Of a stretch of 64,000 bases of DNA, positions 16,327-24,754 are shown piece by piece. Source of the DNA: Pseudarthrobacter sp. NS4 (GTDB lineage: Bacteria > Actinomycetota > Actinomycetes > Actinomycetales > Micrococcaceae); the NCBI RefSeq assembly GCF_024758005.1, contig NZ_CP103288.1:4278001-4342000 (forward strand), given 5' to 3'. The notes beneath the pieces were generated by a model. It was not told the DNA's origin. It saw only the letters and a list, made by a program, of their open reading frames with translations, and ran no database searches. Each line of letters begins with the position of its first letter. Within the stretch, counting starts at the first letter, position 1. Both the position numbers and the translations under genes were made by a program.

Positions 16327-16668
16327 TTGATTATTCTCCAGCGCCGGCAGCTCGTGGGCCACGACATACTCCTGGCCCGCCACGGAAACCACATCTGCTC
16401 CATGCGGGTTGACCGCAGCAACGGCACCGTGGTGGCACTGCTGGACGACGGAAGCGTGGACAGCGCACCGAACCTCATTGCCCCCGGCCTCCAGCTCCCA
16501 GAGACGGTGGGAAGCGTCCTGCGCGAAGACTGGAAACTCCTCACGGCCTGGGCCGGCATGGCGGCCGCCATGGCTGTCCTGATGACCGCTGCGGCAGTAG
16601 GCCTCGGCGCCACCACGGATCCGGCCACCCTGGAACTGCTGAGCGCATACTCCTATTCCTCGTTCTAG
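16327..16668 (+). CDS. Small membrane-anchored protein of unknown function
   Basis: About 113 residues from a TTG start at 16327, preceded by GAGGGG at a 5-base spacing; an upstream TTG at 16270 would add 19 residues but has no ribosome site. The N-terminal half (IILQRRQLVGHDILLARHGNHICSMRVD) is basic and soluble; one hydrophobic helix follows (LTAWAGMAAAMAVLMTAAAVGLGA), and the C-terminus ends in SAYSYSSF. I do not recognise a family. It stands alone between the stress gene and a convergent PAP2-like gene. Confidence 0.55.
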   Translation: MIILQRRQLVGHDILLARHGNHICSMRVDRSNGTVVALLDDGSVDSAPNLIAPGLQLPETVGSVLREDWKLLTAWAGMAAAMAVLMTAAAVGLGATTDPATLELLSAYSYSSF

Positions 16669-16727
16669 GGGAACGGCCCTGCCCGCTCCAGCCGCCTAAG
16701 TGCCTGGGCGGGCGTAGTTTTGCGCTG

Positions 16728-17357
16728 CTACGGCACCATCATGGCCTGCAGTAGCCACCAGATTCCGGCCATCACGATTCCACCAAAGAGTGAGCCGGCC
16801 ACCACCTGAGCCACCGAATGGGCCCTCAGCACCACCCGGGACCAGCCGACGGCCGGGATCAGGAGCAGCAGCGGAGTCCATGCCGCCCCGAGCATCAACA
16901 CGCCAATGACAGCCGAGCAGGAGATGGCGGCGGCATGCCCGCTGATCTTCCAGAACGGGCTCACGCCCGCCAGCACCACCACTCCGCCCACCACGGCCAG
17001 GACCATGGCGACGACGCTTTCTGGTGCGTCCACCGCCTCCAGGACAAGCAGTCCCGCCAGGATCGAGCCCAAGGCCATGAGCAGCACGGGCGCCCGCTGC
17101 TTGCGGTCGCTGACGTGATGGTCGGTGACCTTCCCCAGCCGGACCAGCACCAGCAGCAGAAACAGCGGAAGCACGCAAACAAACAGTGCGGCCAGCGCCC
17201 CGTATGCCATGGTTCCCGGGAACCCGGGCTGCGGGAGCGGGCTGACCAGCAGCTGGATGCTCACCACCACGGGCGGCTGGAACGTCTCGGTCAGCCACCT
17301 GGCTGTCCTGTTCTTCGTGCGGATGGTGCTGCTGTTGGTGCCCGCGTCCTTAGTCAA
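16728..17357 (-). CDS. PAP2-superfamily-like membrane protein with altered active-site motif
   Basis: About 209 residues with some six transmembrane segments. The PAP2 motif C2 is present as SGH (139-141) and C3 begins properly with Ser173-Arg174 and His180, but the final catalytic-relay Asp is Gln184 ([12 protein letters not shown]). Motif C1 is unclear ([15 protein letters not shown] at 76-90). The start is probably TTG 17357, overlapping the E2 stop codon, though there is no Shine-Dalgarno; GTG near 17270 or ATG 17210 are alternatives. It may hydrolyse phospholipid phosphates poorly or not at all. Confidence 0.65.
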   Translation of the reverse strand: MTKDAGTNSSTIRTKNRTARWLTETFQPPVVVSIQLLVSPLPQPGFPGTMAYGALAALFVCVLPLFLLLVLVRLGKVTDHHVSDRKQRAPVLLMALGSILAGLLVLEAVDAPESVVAMVLAVVGGVVVLAGVSPFWKISGHAAAISCSAVIGVLMLGAAWTPLLLLIPAVGWSRVVLRAHSVAQVVAGSLFGGIVMAGIWWLLQAMMVP

Positions 17358-18873
17358 GGAGGAGCGCAGGCTCTTCCAGGATGGCGGCGACGTCCGCCAT
17401 AAAGCGGGCGGAGAGGTCACCGTCCACCACGCGGTGGTCAAACGAGCCGCCAAGCGTGGTGATCCAGCGCGGAATCACTTCACCGTCAAGGACCCAGGGT
17501 TTTTGCTTGATGGTGCCGAAGGCAACAATGGCGACCTCGCCCGGGTTGATAATGGGCGTGCCCGTATCGATGCCCAGGGCACCGATGTTGGTAATGGTGA
17601 GCGTGCCGCCCTGCATTTCTGCGGGCTGGGTCTTGCCGGCCCTGGCGGTGGTGGCAAGGTTGTTCAGCGCCAGCGCCAGTTCCTTCAGGGACAGATCCTG
17701 GGCGTTCTTGATGTTCGGCACCATGAGGCCACGGGGTGTCGCGGCCGCGATGCCCAGGTTCATGTAGTGCTTCACGTGGATCTCAGCGGCATCAGTGCCG
17801 TCCGCGTTGTCCACCCACGTGGCGTTAACGCTGGGGTTCCGGGCGGCCGCCCAGATCACGGCCTTGGCCAGGATGAGCAGCGGCGAAACCCTGATGCCCT
17901 CGAAGTCCCGGGAGGCTTTGAGCCGCTTGACGAATTCCATGGTGCGGCTGGCATCCACGTCCACGAAGATGCTGACGTGCGGCGCCGAGAAGGCCGATTC
18001 CACCATCGCCCTGGCAGTGGCCTTGCGGACCCCCTTGACCGGAATCCGTTCAATGCGCTGGTCCTGCGGCTTGCCCGCCTTGCCCCAGAAACCGTCCGCC
18101 TTGTCCAGTTCTGCGTCCCGCTGGGCCTGGTAGCTGACCAGGTCCTCGCGGGTGACCTCGCCGCGGGAGCCGGTGGCCACCACATCGGCGAGATCGATGC
18201 CAAGGTCCCGGGCGATTTTGCGCACCGGAGGCTTGGCCAGGACACGGTTGACCAGCCCGCTGATGGTGCCGCCCAGGGTGGGACGGTTATCGACAGGGTC
18301 GCCGGTGGTTTGGCCTGGAGCTTCCTTGCCGGCGCCTGCTGTTTCCACCTGCGTCCAAGCCGTGACGGCGTCCGGCGTATGGGGCTGGACGGGCTCCACT
18401 TCCGGGGCGTTGACCGTCAGCGCGCCGGCGGCCGGTGCAGCCTTGCGCGGACGGCGCTTGACGGCGTCGGCCTTGGGTCCGGAACCCACCAGCGGACCGC
18501 CGGCCAGGGCGCTCTCCTGGGTTCCGGCGTCGGCCGTTGCAGCGTCGGCGTCCCCGGCGGGAAGCTTGCCGTAAAGCGGCTGCACCGGAGTCTCCGGGGC
18601 ACGCACGTCAGCGGGTGTGGGGTCGCCTGCGACGTCATCATTGACGCTGATGATGGCGGTGCCGACGTCGATGGTCACCCCTTCGGGTACCAGCAGTTCG
18701 GTGACTGTCCCCGCGAAGGGGGAAGGCAGTTCCACGATGGACTTTGCGGTTTCGATTTCGCACAGGACATCGTTGATCGCGACGGCGTCACCGGGCTTGA
18801 CCTTCCAGGAGACGATTTCCGCCTCGGTGAGGCCCTCGCCGACGTCCGGCAGGTTGAACTTCTTGAGAGTCAT
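17350..18873 (-). CDS. bkdC: Branched-chain 2-oxoacid dehydrogenase E2 (dihydrolipoamide acyltransferase)
   Basis: A 507-residue E2. The lipoyl domain covers residues 1-80 with the lipoylated Lys44 ([11 protein letters not shown]). A long Ala/Pro-rich linker leads to a peripheral subunit-binding domain around 215-255 ([29 protein letters not shown]), and the C-terminal catalytic domain ends with [14 protein letters not shown] containing the His and Asp of the acyltransferase site. It follows E1beta by 7 bases. The enzyme moves the acyl group from E1 to CoA; branched-chain oxoacids are the likely substrates but pyruvate cannot be excluded. Confidence 0.9.
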   Translation of the reverse strand: MTLKKFNLPDVGEGLTEAEIVSWKVKPGDAVAINDVLCEIETAKSIVELPSPFAGTVTELLVPEGVTIDVGTAIISVNDDVAGDPTPADVRAPETPVQPLYGKLPAGDADAATADAGTQESALAGGPLVGSGPKADAVKRRPRKAAPAAGALTVNAPEVEPVQPHTPDAVTAWTQVETAGAGKEAPGQTTGDPVDNRPTLGGTISGLVNRVLAKPPVRKIARDLGIDLADVVATGSRGEVTREDLVSYQAQRDAELDKADGFWGKAGKPQDQRIERIPVKGVRKATARAMVESAFSAPHVSIFVDVDASRTMEFVKRLKASRDFEGIRVSPLLILAKAVIWAAARNPSVNATWVDNADGTDAAEIHVKHYMNLGIAAATPRGLMVPNIKNAQDLSLKELALALNNLATTARAGKTQPAEMQGGTLTITNIGALGIDTGTPIINPGEVAIVAFGTIKQKPWVLDGEVIPRWITTLGGSFDHRVVDGDLSARFMADVAAILEEPALLLD

Positions 18874-18880
18874 GGTGTCC

Positions 18881-19861
18881 TCAGTAGGAGAGGGCGCGGT
18901 CCAGCGCCTCCAGGATGCGGTCGATGTCCGGAAGGTAGTCTTCCTCCACCTTCGCAACGGGGTAGGGCATGTGGAAGCCGCCCACGCGGATCACGGGGGC
19001 CTCGAGCGAGTGGAAGGCCCGCTCGCTGATCCGTGCCGCGATCTCGCCGCCGATCCCGCCAAACGTCGGCGCCTCGTGGGCAACGATCAGCCGTCCGGTT
19101 TTCTGCACGGATGCCGTCACAGTGTCGAAGTCCAGGGGCGAGATGGAACGGAGGTCGATGACTTCGACGCTGCGGCCATCTTCCTCCGCCGCGTTGGCGG
19201 CCGCGAGGGCCACGGGGACCAGCGGTCCGTAGGCCACGATGGTGGCGTCGGTGCCGGCGCGGAGAACGTGGGCCTTGAATGGATCGCTTGACGGGCCGGG
19301 GGTCTCGACATCCACGTCGCCCTTGAGCCAGTAGCGCCGTTTGGGTTCGAAGAAGATCACGGGGTCCTGGCACTCCACGGCCTGTTGGATCATCCAGTAG
19401 GCGTCGTGCGGGTTGGACGGGGTGATGATCCGCAGGCCGGCGGTATGGGCGAACAGGGCCTCGGGCGATTCGGAGTGGTGCTCCACTGAACCGATGCCGC
19501 CGCCGTACGGGATTCGGATGACTACCGGGACGGTGAGGTTGCCGTTGCTGCGGGCATGCATCTTGGCAAGCTGTGTGGTGATCTGGTTGAAGCCGGGGAA
19601 GACGAACCCGTCGAACTGGATCTCGCAGACCGGGCTGTATCCGCGCAGGGCCAGACCGATGGCGGTGCCGATGATGCCGGATTCCGCGAGCGGCGTGTCA
19701 ACCACGCGGTCAGGGCCAAACTCCCCGATCAGCCCGTCAGTCACCCGGTACACGCCGCCCAGCGGGCCGATGTCTTCGCCCATCAGGAGGGACTTGGGGT
19801 TACCGGCCAGGGTGGCGCGGAGGCCTTCATTGATGGCCTTGGCAATGGTCATTGTGGTCAT
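18881..19861 (-). CDS. bkdB: 2-oxoacid dehydrogenase E1 beta subunit
   Basis: A 326-residue transketolase-like subunit of the alpha2beta2 E1 heterotetramer. Recognisable segments are [33 protein letters not shown] (with the conserved acid for ThDP activation) and [24 protein letters not shown]. The ATG at 19861 shares one base with the E1alpha stop (TGATG), so translation is coupled. It works with E1alpha to decarboxylate the 2-oxo acid with thiamine diphosphate. Confidence 0.92.
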   Translation of the reverse strand: MTTMTIAKAINEGLRATLAGNPKSLLMGEDIGPLGGVYRVTDGLIGEFGPDRVVDTPLAESGIIGTAIGLALRGYSPVCEIQFDGFVFPGFNQITTQLAKMHARSNGNLTVPVVIRIPYGGGIGSVEHHSESPEALFAHTAGLRIITPSNPHDAYWMIQQAVECQDPVIFFEPKRRYWLKGDVDVETPGPSSDPFKAHVLRAGTDATIVAYGPLVPVALAAANAAEEDGRSVEVIDLRSISPLDFDTVTASVQKTGRLIVAHEAPTFGGIGGEIAARISERAFHSLEAPVIRVGGFHMPYPVAKVEEDYLPDIDRILEALDRALSY

Positions 19862-21105
19862 CAGTGGCCTGCCTTTGCTGCTGCCTGACCGGCAGGTTCC
19901 GCCGCGGGTTCCTCACCGGCAAACCCTGCGGAGTATTCCTCGAACCATGCCAGCTCCTCCGCCACCAGGGGATGCGCTTCGGCATAGGTGTTGGCGAAAG
20001 CGGAGCGGATGTCCGGCGTTTCGAGATCATGGGTGGTGCGCCGGACGTAGGCGGCGAGTTCATCGCCGTCGGCCTTGACCTTGGCGAAGAAGGCGTCGTC
20101 GGCGAGGCCTTCGGCGCGCAGGTACTTCTCCAGCCGGAGGAGTGGATCCTTGGCGCGCCAAGCGTCCTCTTCCGAGGACGGGCGGTATTTGGTGGGGTCG
20201 TCGGCTGTGGTGTGGGCGCCGACACGGTAGGTGAAGGCCTCGATCAGGACCGGACCCTTGCCCTGGCGTGCGTGCTCGAGCGCCCACTCGGTGACGGCAT
20301 GCACGGCGATGACGTCGTTGCCGTCCACCCGGATGCCGGGGAAGCCGTAGCCTTTGGCACGGTTGGACAGCGGAACGCGGGTCTGCACGTTGGTGGGGAC
20401 CGAAATGGCCCAGTGGTTGTTCTGGCAGAAGAACACCACGGGAGCGTTGTAGGAGGAGGCGAAGACCATGGATTCATGGACGTCGCCTTCCGAGCTGGCC
20501 CCGTCGCCGAAGTACGCGATCACTGCGGCGTCCCGCTCCCGCCCGCCGGTGCTGGAGGCAGCGGCGAGCTTCTGGTCCCGCTGGATGCCCATCGCATAGC
20601 CCACGGCGTGGAGCGTCTGCGCCGCCAGGACCAACGTGTAGAGGTGGAAGTTCGTGTCCTTGGGGTTCCAGCCGCCGTTGGACACGCCGCGGAACTGGCG
20701 GAGGAGTTCGGCCAGGTCCACATCGCGCGTCAGCGCCACACCGTGTTCCCGGTAGGTGGGGAAGATGTAGTCCTGCGGCTGGCTGGCCCTGCCCGAGCCG
20801 ATCTGGGCTGCTTCCTGGCCGGTAAGGGGCACCCAGAGTGCCAGCTGTCCCTGCCGCTGCAGGGCGGTGGCCTCGACGTCGAACCGGCGGATGGCGGCCA
20901 TGTCTGCGTAAAGTCCGCGCAGCGCCTCCGGCATGAGCCTGTCGGCATACTCGGTGAACACCGGATCTGCGCCCAGCTTTCCGTCGGGTCCCAGCAGTTG
21001 CACCATCGGTGCCAGGGGCTCGCCCATAACGGCTTCCGCATCAGCTTCCCGCTGGTCGTCTACCGCTGTTTCGTCGAACTCGGTGGAAGGCAGATGTGTG
21101 CCCAT
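19861..21105 (-). CDS. bkdA: 2-oxoacid dehydrogenase E1 alpha subunit
   Basis: A 414-residue ThDP-binding subunit. The ThDP/Mg motif is GDGASSEGDVHESMVFASSYNAPVVFFCQNN around residues 205-235, and the phosphorylation-loop-like region TYRVGAHTTADDPTKYR follows. The long N-terminal segment (about 90 residues before the catalytic core) resembles branched-chain E1alpha. GAGGAG precedes the ATG at 21105. First gene of E1alpha-E1beta-E2, with a remarkable nested dyad 48-87 bases upstream; no E3 gene is linked. Confidence 0.92.
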   Translation of the reverse strand: MGTHLPSTEFDETAVDDQREADAEAVMGEPLAPMVQLLGPDGKLGADPVFTEYADRLMPEALRGLYADMAAIRRFDVEATALQRQGQLALWVPLTGQEAAQIGSGRASQPQDYIFPTYREHGVALTRDVDLAELLRQFRGVSNGGWNPKDTNFHLYTLVLAAQTLHAVGYAMGIQRDQKLAAASSTGGRERDAAVIAYFGDGASSEGDVHESMVFASSYNAPVVFFCQNNHWAISVPTNVQTRVPLSNRAKGYGFPGIRVDGNDVIAVHAVTEWALEHARQGKGPVLIEAFTYRVGAHTTADDPTKYRPSSEEDAWRAKDPLLRLEKYLRAEGLADDAFFAKVKADGDELAAYVRRTTHDLETPDIRSAFANTYAEAHPLVAEELAWFEEYSAGFAGEEPAAEPAGQAAAKAGH

Positions 21106-21153
21106 ACCGTCTCCTCGCTTGCCGCATCCGGATCAATGCAAATGTCGCTGGGA

Positions 21154-21193
21154 TATATGCCTCGTGAGGAATACATTCCCGACGCGGCATATA
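21154..21193. promoter_or_regulatory. Nested concentric dyad upstream of the oxoacid dehydrogenase operon
   Basis: Two inverted repeats share one centre (between 21173 and 21174). The outer arms are TATATGCC (21154-21161) and GGCATATA (21186-21193), and the inner ones are GGAAT (21168-21172) and ATTCC (21175-21179) around AC. All 13 pairs are perfect. The site lies 48 bp from the E1alpha start, in a promoter position. A dimeric or tetrameric regulator contacting two successive turns is inferred. Confidence 0.7.
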
Positions 21194-21254
21194 CATTGGC
21201 TTACTGATCCTAACTTTATCTTCAGTAGGTATCCGCTGGATTACTTGTTAAGCG

Positions 21255-22373
21255 CTAGGAACCCCGCGGAGCCTTTGTATAGTCCGCACACACCTGGAGG
21301 AATCTCGTGTTGGCCTCCGACTCGCCGATGCTCACCCTGACCCCCTCGCCGGGAAAAGCGCGGACTGAGAGTGCCTGGGCACCCGCCAGCTCTGCAAACC
21401 CGGCACTGTCGGCGCCTAGGTCCAGCCATACAAAGTTTCCCTGGGCCTCAGGGACGGCCCAGCCAAGCTCACGCAGACCGGCAGTCACACGGCTCCGCTC
21501 GTCCACCAGCGTTTGTACCCTTTCTACAACCTGGGGGAAATTCTGCAGGGAAACAATGGCCGCTTTTTCGGCAATCTGCGACACGGCGAATGGGGTCGCA
21601 GCCACCCGGAGGTGTTGTGTCAGCCCGGGATTGGAGAGGCTGTAGCCGACGCGGAGGCCGGCCAGGCCGTGTGCTTTGGAGAAGGTACGGAGCACCACCA
21701 CGTTGGGGTACTTGCGGTACAGGGCTATCCCGTCCACCGCATCGGCAGTGCGGACGAACTCCTGGTACGCCTCGTCAATGACCACCACTACGTGGGAAGG
21801 CACCGAACGGATGAAAGCTTCCGTCTCGGTGGCGGTGAGGGCCGGCCCGGTGGGGTTGTTGGGTGTGCACAGCAGGACCACCTTAGTCCGCGCGGTGACA
21901 GCCGCCGCCATGGCATCCAGGTTGTGCCGGCCGTCGCGGGTCACGGGAATCCGCACGCTCTCTGCCCCGGCCAGGCCCACGCTGATGGGATAGGCCTCGA
22001 AGGAGCGCCAGGCGTAAATGACTTCGTCGGGCTTGCCGTCCTCATTCTGGCCGGCAAACGTGGCGAGAATCTGGTTGAGGGCGCCCAGGCTGCCTGCGCC
22101 GGTGACGATGTCCTCCGCCGGAACGCCGAGGAAGTCCGCAAGCGCTGCCCGCAGTTTGCTGCTGAGCGGGTCCGGGTAGCGGTTGAAGTCAGTCTGGTGT
22201 GCGATCGCCTCAAGGACTGCGGGCAGCGGCGGGAGTGGGTTCTCGTTGGAGGACAGCTTGTAGCTGGCCAGTCCGTCGACGGCGGCGGGCGGCTTCCCGG
22301 CCGCATAGCGGGGCAGCCGGCCTACCACCGGCCGCGGCGTGATTCCGCCGGCCAGGGTCTCTGAGGAGGTCAT
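21255..22373 (-). CDS. Histidinol-phosphate / aromatic amino acid aminotransferase (HisC/Pat-like)
   Basis: A 372-residue class I/II PLP aminotransferase of the HisC family. Landmarks: YKLSSNENPLPPLPAVLEAI, CTPNNPTGPALT with the conserved Asn, DEAYQEF, and the PLP lysine in RTFSKAHGLAGLRVGY. No other histidine gene is nearby; in actinobacteria such stand-alone copies are often the phenylalanine/aromatic transaminase Pat. Its position 149 bp upstream of the 2-oxoacid dehydrogenase operon, on the same strand, suggests that it may supply 2-oxo acids. The ATG at 22373 follows GAGGAG-free sequence, so the start is less certain. Confidence 0.85.
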   Translation of the reverse strand: MTSSETLAGGITPRPVVGRLPRYAAGKPPAAVDGLASYKLSSNENPLPPLPAVLEAIAHQTDFNRYPDPLSSKLRAALADFLGVPAEDIVTGAGSLGALNQILATFAGQNEDGKPDEVIYAWRSFEAYPISVGLAGAESVRIPVTRDGRHNLDAMAAAVTARTKVVLLCTPNNPTGPALTATETEAFIRSVPSHVVVVIDEAYQEFVRTADAVDGIALYRKYPNVVVLRTFSKAHGLAGLRVGYSLSNPGLTQHLRVAATPFAVSQIAEKAAIVSLQNFPQVVERVQTLVDERSRVTAGLRELGWAVPEAQGNFVWLDLGADSAGFAELAGAQALSVRAFPGEGVRVSIGESEANTRFLQVCADYTKAPRGS

Positions 22374-22476
22374 GCAAGCTAGCCTACTTCTCCCCGCCGG
22401 GGCGGGTGGAAGGCATACAATGCATTGCTTTCCAGGGACCGGGCCCGCATCCAGTCCCTTATGCAAGCATGGGGGC

Positions 22477-22905
22477 ATGGGTTCGTTCATTCTTCGTGTC
22501 TTCGTTAACGCCGCTGCGCTCTGGGTTGCGGGCTGGGTCCTGCCGGGACTGGAAATCTCCAGCTCCGCGGCGTCCGAGGCCGTAGCCAGGACTGGAGTCA
22601 CGGAGGGCACGGACACCATCGGGATCATTGTGGCTTACCTGTTCATCGGTGCCATCTTTGGCATTGTGAACGCGTTCGTCCGGCCGCTGGTCAGATTCCT
22701 GGCGCTGCCCATCACCATCCTTACGCTGGGCCTGTTCACCATCGTCATTAACGCCGCGATGCTTTATCTGACGTCCTGGATCAGCAGTTACACGCCGGTG
22801 GAGTTCAGCATCGATTCCTTCTTCTGGACGGCCGTGCTTGCGGCAATCATCATTTCCCTGGTCTCGCTGGTGGCAGGAATCCTGCCCGGAGGCCGCAGGC
22901 GCTGA
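22477..22905 (+). CDS. Phage-holin-family (PF04020-like) membrane protein
   Basis: A 142-residue protein with four transmembrane helices (about residues 4-24, 48-68, 72-97, 115-138). The block VNAFVRPLVRFLALPITILTLGLFTIVINAAMLYLTSW is the family hallmark. Despite the name, members are widespread chromosomal envelope proteins and not phage genes; nothing nearby is phage-like. The ATG at 22477 is chosen because the earlier part of the frame has no helix and is antisense to the aminotransferase leader. Confidence 0.8.
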   Translation: MGSFILRVFVNAAALWVAGWVLPGLEISSSAASEAVARTGVTEGTDTIGIIVAYLFIGAIFGIVNAFVRPLVRFLALPITILTLGLFTIVINAAMLYLTSWISSYTPVEFSIDSFFWTAVLAAIIISLVSLVAGILPGGRRR

Positions 22906-22934
22906 CCCAGGCTGCGCACAACCAACGCCCGCGG

Positions 22935-24281
22935 TTACCGCCCGCCAAGTGCCCGTTCCCGGACCCGTGCATCCGGTGATGGAATGGCCGGAGACGGCGC
23001 CTTGGGCCGCGACAGGGAGAACCGGGTGGCTGTTGCCGCTCCACCGGCGCCCAGCACGCCCCCGAGTACGCCCGTGGACTGCACCAACGTCGGGTCCCCG
23101 CTGGCCGCGACCAGCCGCGCGCCCTCCTGGTACCCGCTGAGGCTATGACCCGGCCCAAGACCAACGTCCTCCCCCGTTTGCACATACAGGTCATCGCTCA
23201 TGGTGACCGTGACCTGGTTCCTGGCGTCCGGGTTTGGTGAGCCCTCACTTCCGGGAACCCAGTCGGTCCGGTGCTCCAGGTGAAGGGTTGTGACATCGTC
23301 CGGGGGTGTTATGAGGGCAACGGGTGAGCCCGCTGTGATGACGTATTTCATGTCGTACTCGGAGCGGAACAACTCGTCGGCCGCCAGGTTCATGGCATGG
23401 ATTCCGCCCTGGCTGTACCCCACTGCGACGACCGGAGATCCCTTCTCCGCCCCCGCGGACTGGAGCGCCTCCAGCACAGATGCGTTAACCCCGGAGGATT
23501 TACTGCCAAGCCCTTCCGCGATGCCGCCGAGGTCGAAGGGATTGGTGCCGGATTCGGCATCCTCCATTTGGGTGCCGGGAATAACCACAACGTAGGCTTT
23601 TCGGCCATCGTCAGCCACTTCTATGACTTCGATGTAGCCCCTGCCTCGCGCGTCGATCAGCCGAATCCGCTCGAGCAGGCCTGCCGGTGATGAATCGAGC
23701 TCGATGGGGATGCTTTCCTCCTGGCGGACGGTGGGCGGGGTCGGCTTCAGGGCCGGAATCGCGCCTTCGAGCAAGGTCTTGGCCCACGGCATGGTCGAGA
23801 CGGATTTACCCGCCAGCATTTCGGCTGCTTTCCCGTTGAGGAAACCAGTCCGCCAGAAATCCGCGTGCTTCCCCAATTCCTCTTGCGGGCTCCAAACCCC
23901 CAGGCTTCTCCAGGTGCGGGCGAAGGCTTCCGCTTTTTCGTAGTCACGCCTGCAGTCGCGAACAAGGCTGCTGATCCGCTGAAATTCGGTCCTGACGGCT
24001 TGAACGCTGTCTTTTGCATCCCACACCGAGAGGAGCGCAGCGGTTCCGGTGGTCCGGGGCTCGTTCTGGTACGGGCAGAGATCCTCCCAGATGCGGTGTA
24101 CCTCCCCCTCGATGGCACCGAGCCTGGATGCAAGGCCGTCCAGCCTCTCCGCTCCGGATGCAAGCTCCTCAAGTTGGAAGGTGATTCCTCCGATGCCTCC
24201 GGAAATGACAAGGCTGCCGTCCCTGGCCGGACCTGGCAGCTGAAAATTTCCTCCGGTGCCGGATGGGGTCAGGTCCGCCAT
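22935..24281 (-). CDS. Alpha/beta hydrolase (lipase-like) with WXG-like N-terminal helical region
   Basis: A 448-residue protein. Residues about 30-130 are helical and resemble an ESX/LXG-type partner domain, with W65 and a YxxxE sequence at 114-118 (YEKAE), the form of the type VII secretion signal. Residues about 215-400 form a lipase-like fold: GTQ oxyanion near 236, nucleophile GYSQGG at 288-293 (Ser290), probable Asp340 and His379. The ATG at 24281 overlaps the stop of the WXG100-like gene (TGATG). Likely an exported esterase or effector; the secretion route is inferred and no ESX genes lie in the window. Confidence 0.7.
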   Translation of the reverse strand: MADLTPSGTGGNFQLPGPARDGSLVISGGIGGITFQLEELASGAERLDGLASRLGAIEGEVHRIWEDLCPYQNEPRTTGTAALLSVWDAKDSVQAVRTEFQRISSLVRDCRRDYEKAEAFARTWRSLGVWSPQEELGKHADFWRTGFLNGKAAEMLAGKSVSTMPWAKTLLEGAIPALKPTPPTVRQEESIPIELDSSPAGLLERIRLIDARGRGYIEVIEVADDGRKAYVVVIPGTQMEDAESGTNPFDLGGIAEGLGSKSSGVNASVLEALQSAGAEKGSPVVAVGYSQGGIHAMNLAADELFRSEYDMKYVITAGSPVALITPPDDVTTLHLEHRTDWVPGSEGSPNPDARNQVTVTMSDDLYVQTGEDVGLGPGHSLSGYQEGARLVAASGDPTLVQSTGVLGGVLGAGGAATATRFSLSRPKAPSPAIPSPDARVRERALGGR

Positions 24282-24583
24282 CAGGCCGGCCCGCCGTACG
24301 AGCATTCGGACGACAGGATCGCCCTTGCGTGGCAAGCCGCCGCAGCGGCCGCTTCATGCAGCCGGTCAGCTGCACGGCGAATCGCTGCCGCCTGGAGGCT
24401 GAGCGAATTCCGGTAAGCCTGCCCGGCGGGCGACTGCCATTCCGCCAGCTGGATGTCCCACAGTGCGGCGAGCACCTCTTCGGTCCGGGTCTCACAAAGG
24501 GTCATCCTTGCCGCCAACTGCTGCACTTCGATGCTGCGCTGTGCGGCCACACCCCAGATGCCGCTTCCCGGATCGTTGCCCAT
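24281..24583 (-). CDS. WXG100-like small helical protein
   Basis: A 100-residue, all-helical protein. The turn sequence LAEWQSPAGQAYRNSL at about residues 46-61 matches the W-x-G hairpin of WXG100/ESAT-6-like proteins in form (W-Q-S-P-A-G), and the flanking helices have heptad-like Leu/Ala spacing. It is translationally coupled to the lipase-like protein downstream (shared TGATG), as expected for a heterodimeric type VII substrate pair. Function is inferred from context; it could equally be a chaperone. Confidence 0.62.
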   Translation of the reverse strand: MGNDPGSGIWGVAAQRSIEVQQLAARMTLCETRTEEVLAALWDIQLAEWQSPAGQAYRNSLSLQAAAIRRAADRLHEAAAAAACHARAILSSECSYGGPA

Positions 24584-24754
24584 GCCCGCTCCCCCGCCCG
24601 GGCCTCCCCGGTTGCTGATGTCATGCCCTGCCTGCTGCTGCGTCCACGCTACGAAAGACGGTGTGCAGTCTTAAGCACCGGCGCCTGCTATGTGGACAAG
24701 TAACCTGAAAGGCCACGCTTAAGGCACCGTCGGACTTCGTGAAAGAATCAGCAC

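Noticed and set aside
17125..19029. A 634-codon plus-strand open frame
   Set aside because: Antisense to the E2 gene, which has lipoyl, subunit-binding and catalytic domains in order.
19852..21207. A 451-codon plus-strand open frame
   Set aside because: Antisense to E1alpha with its thiamine diphosphate motif; no ribosome site or domain.
22477..22905. Prophage remnant because of the holin-family name
   Set aside because: The family is common in chromosomes and no integrase, att site or phage gene is nearby.
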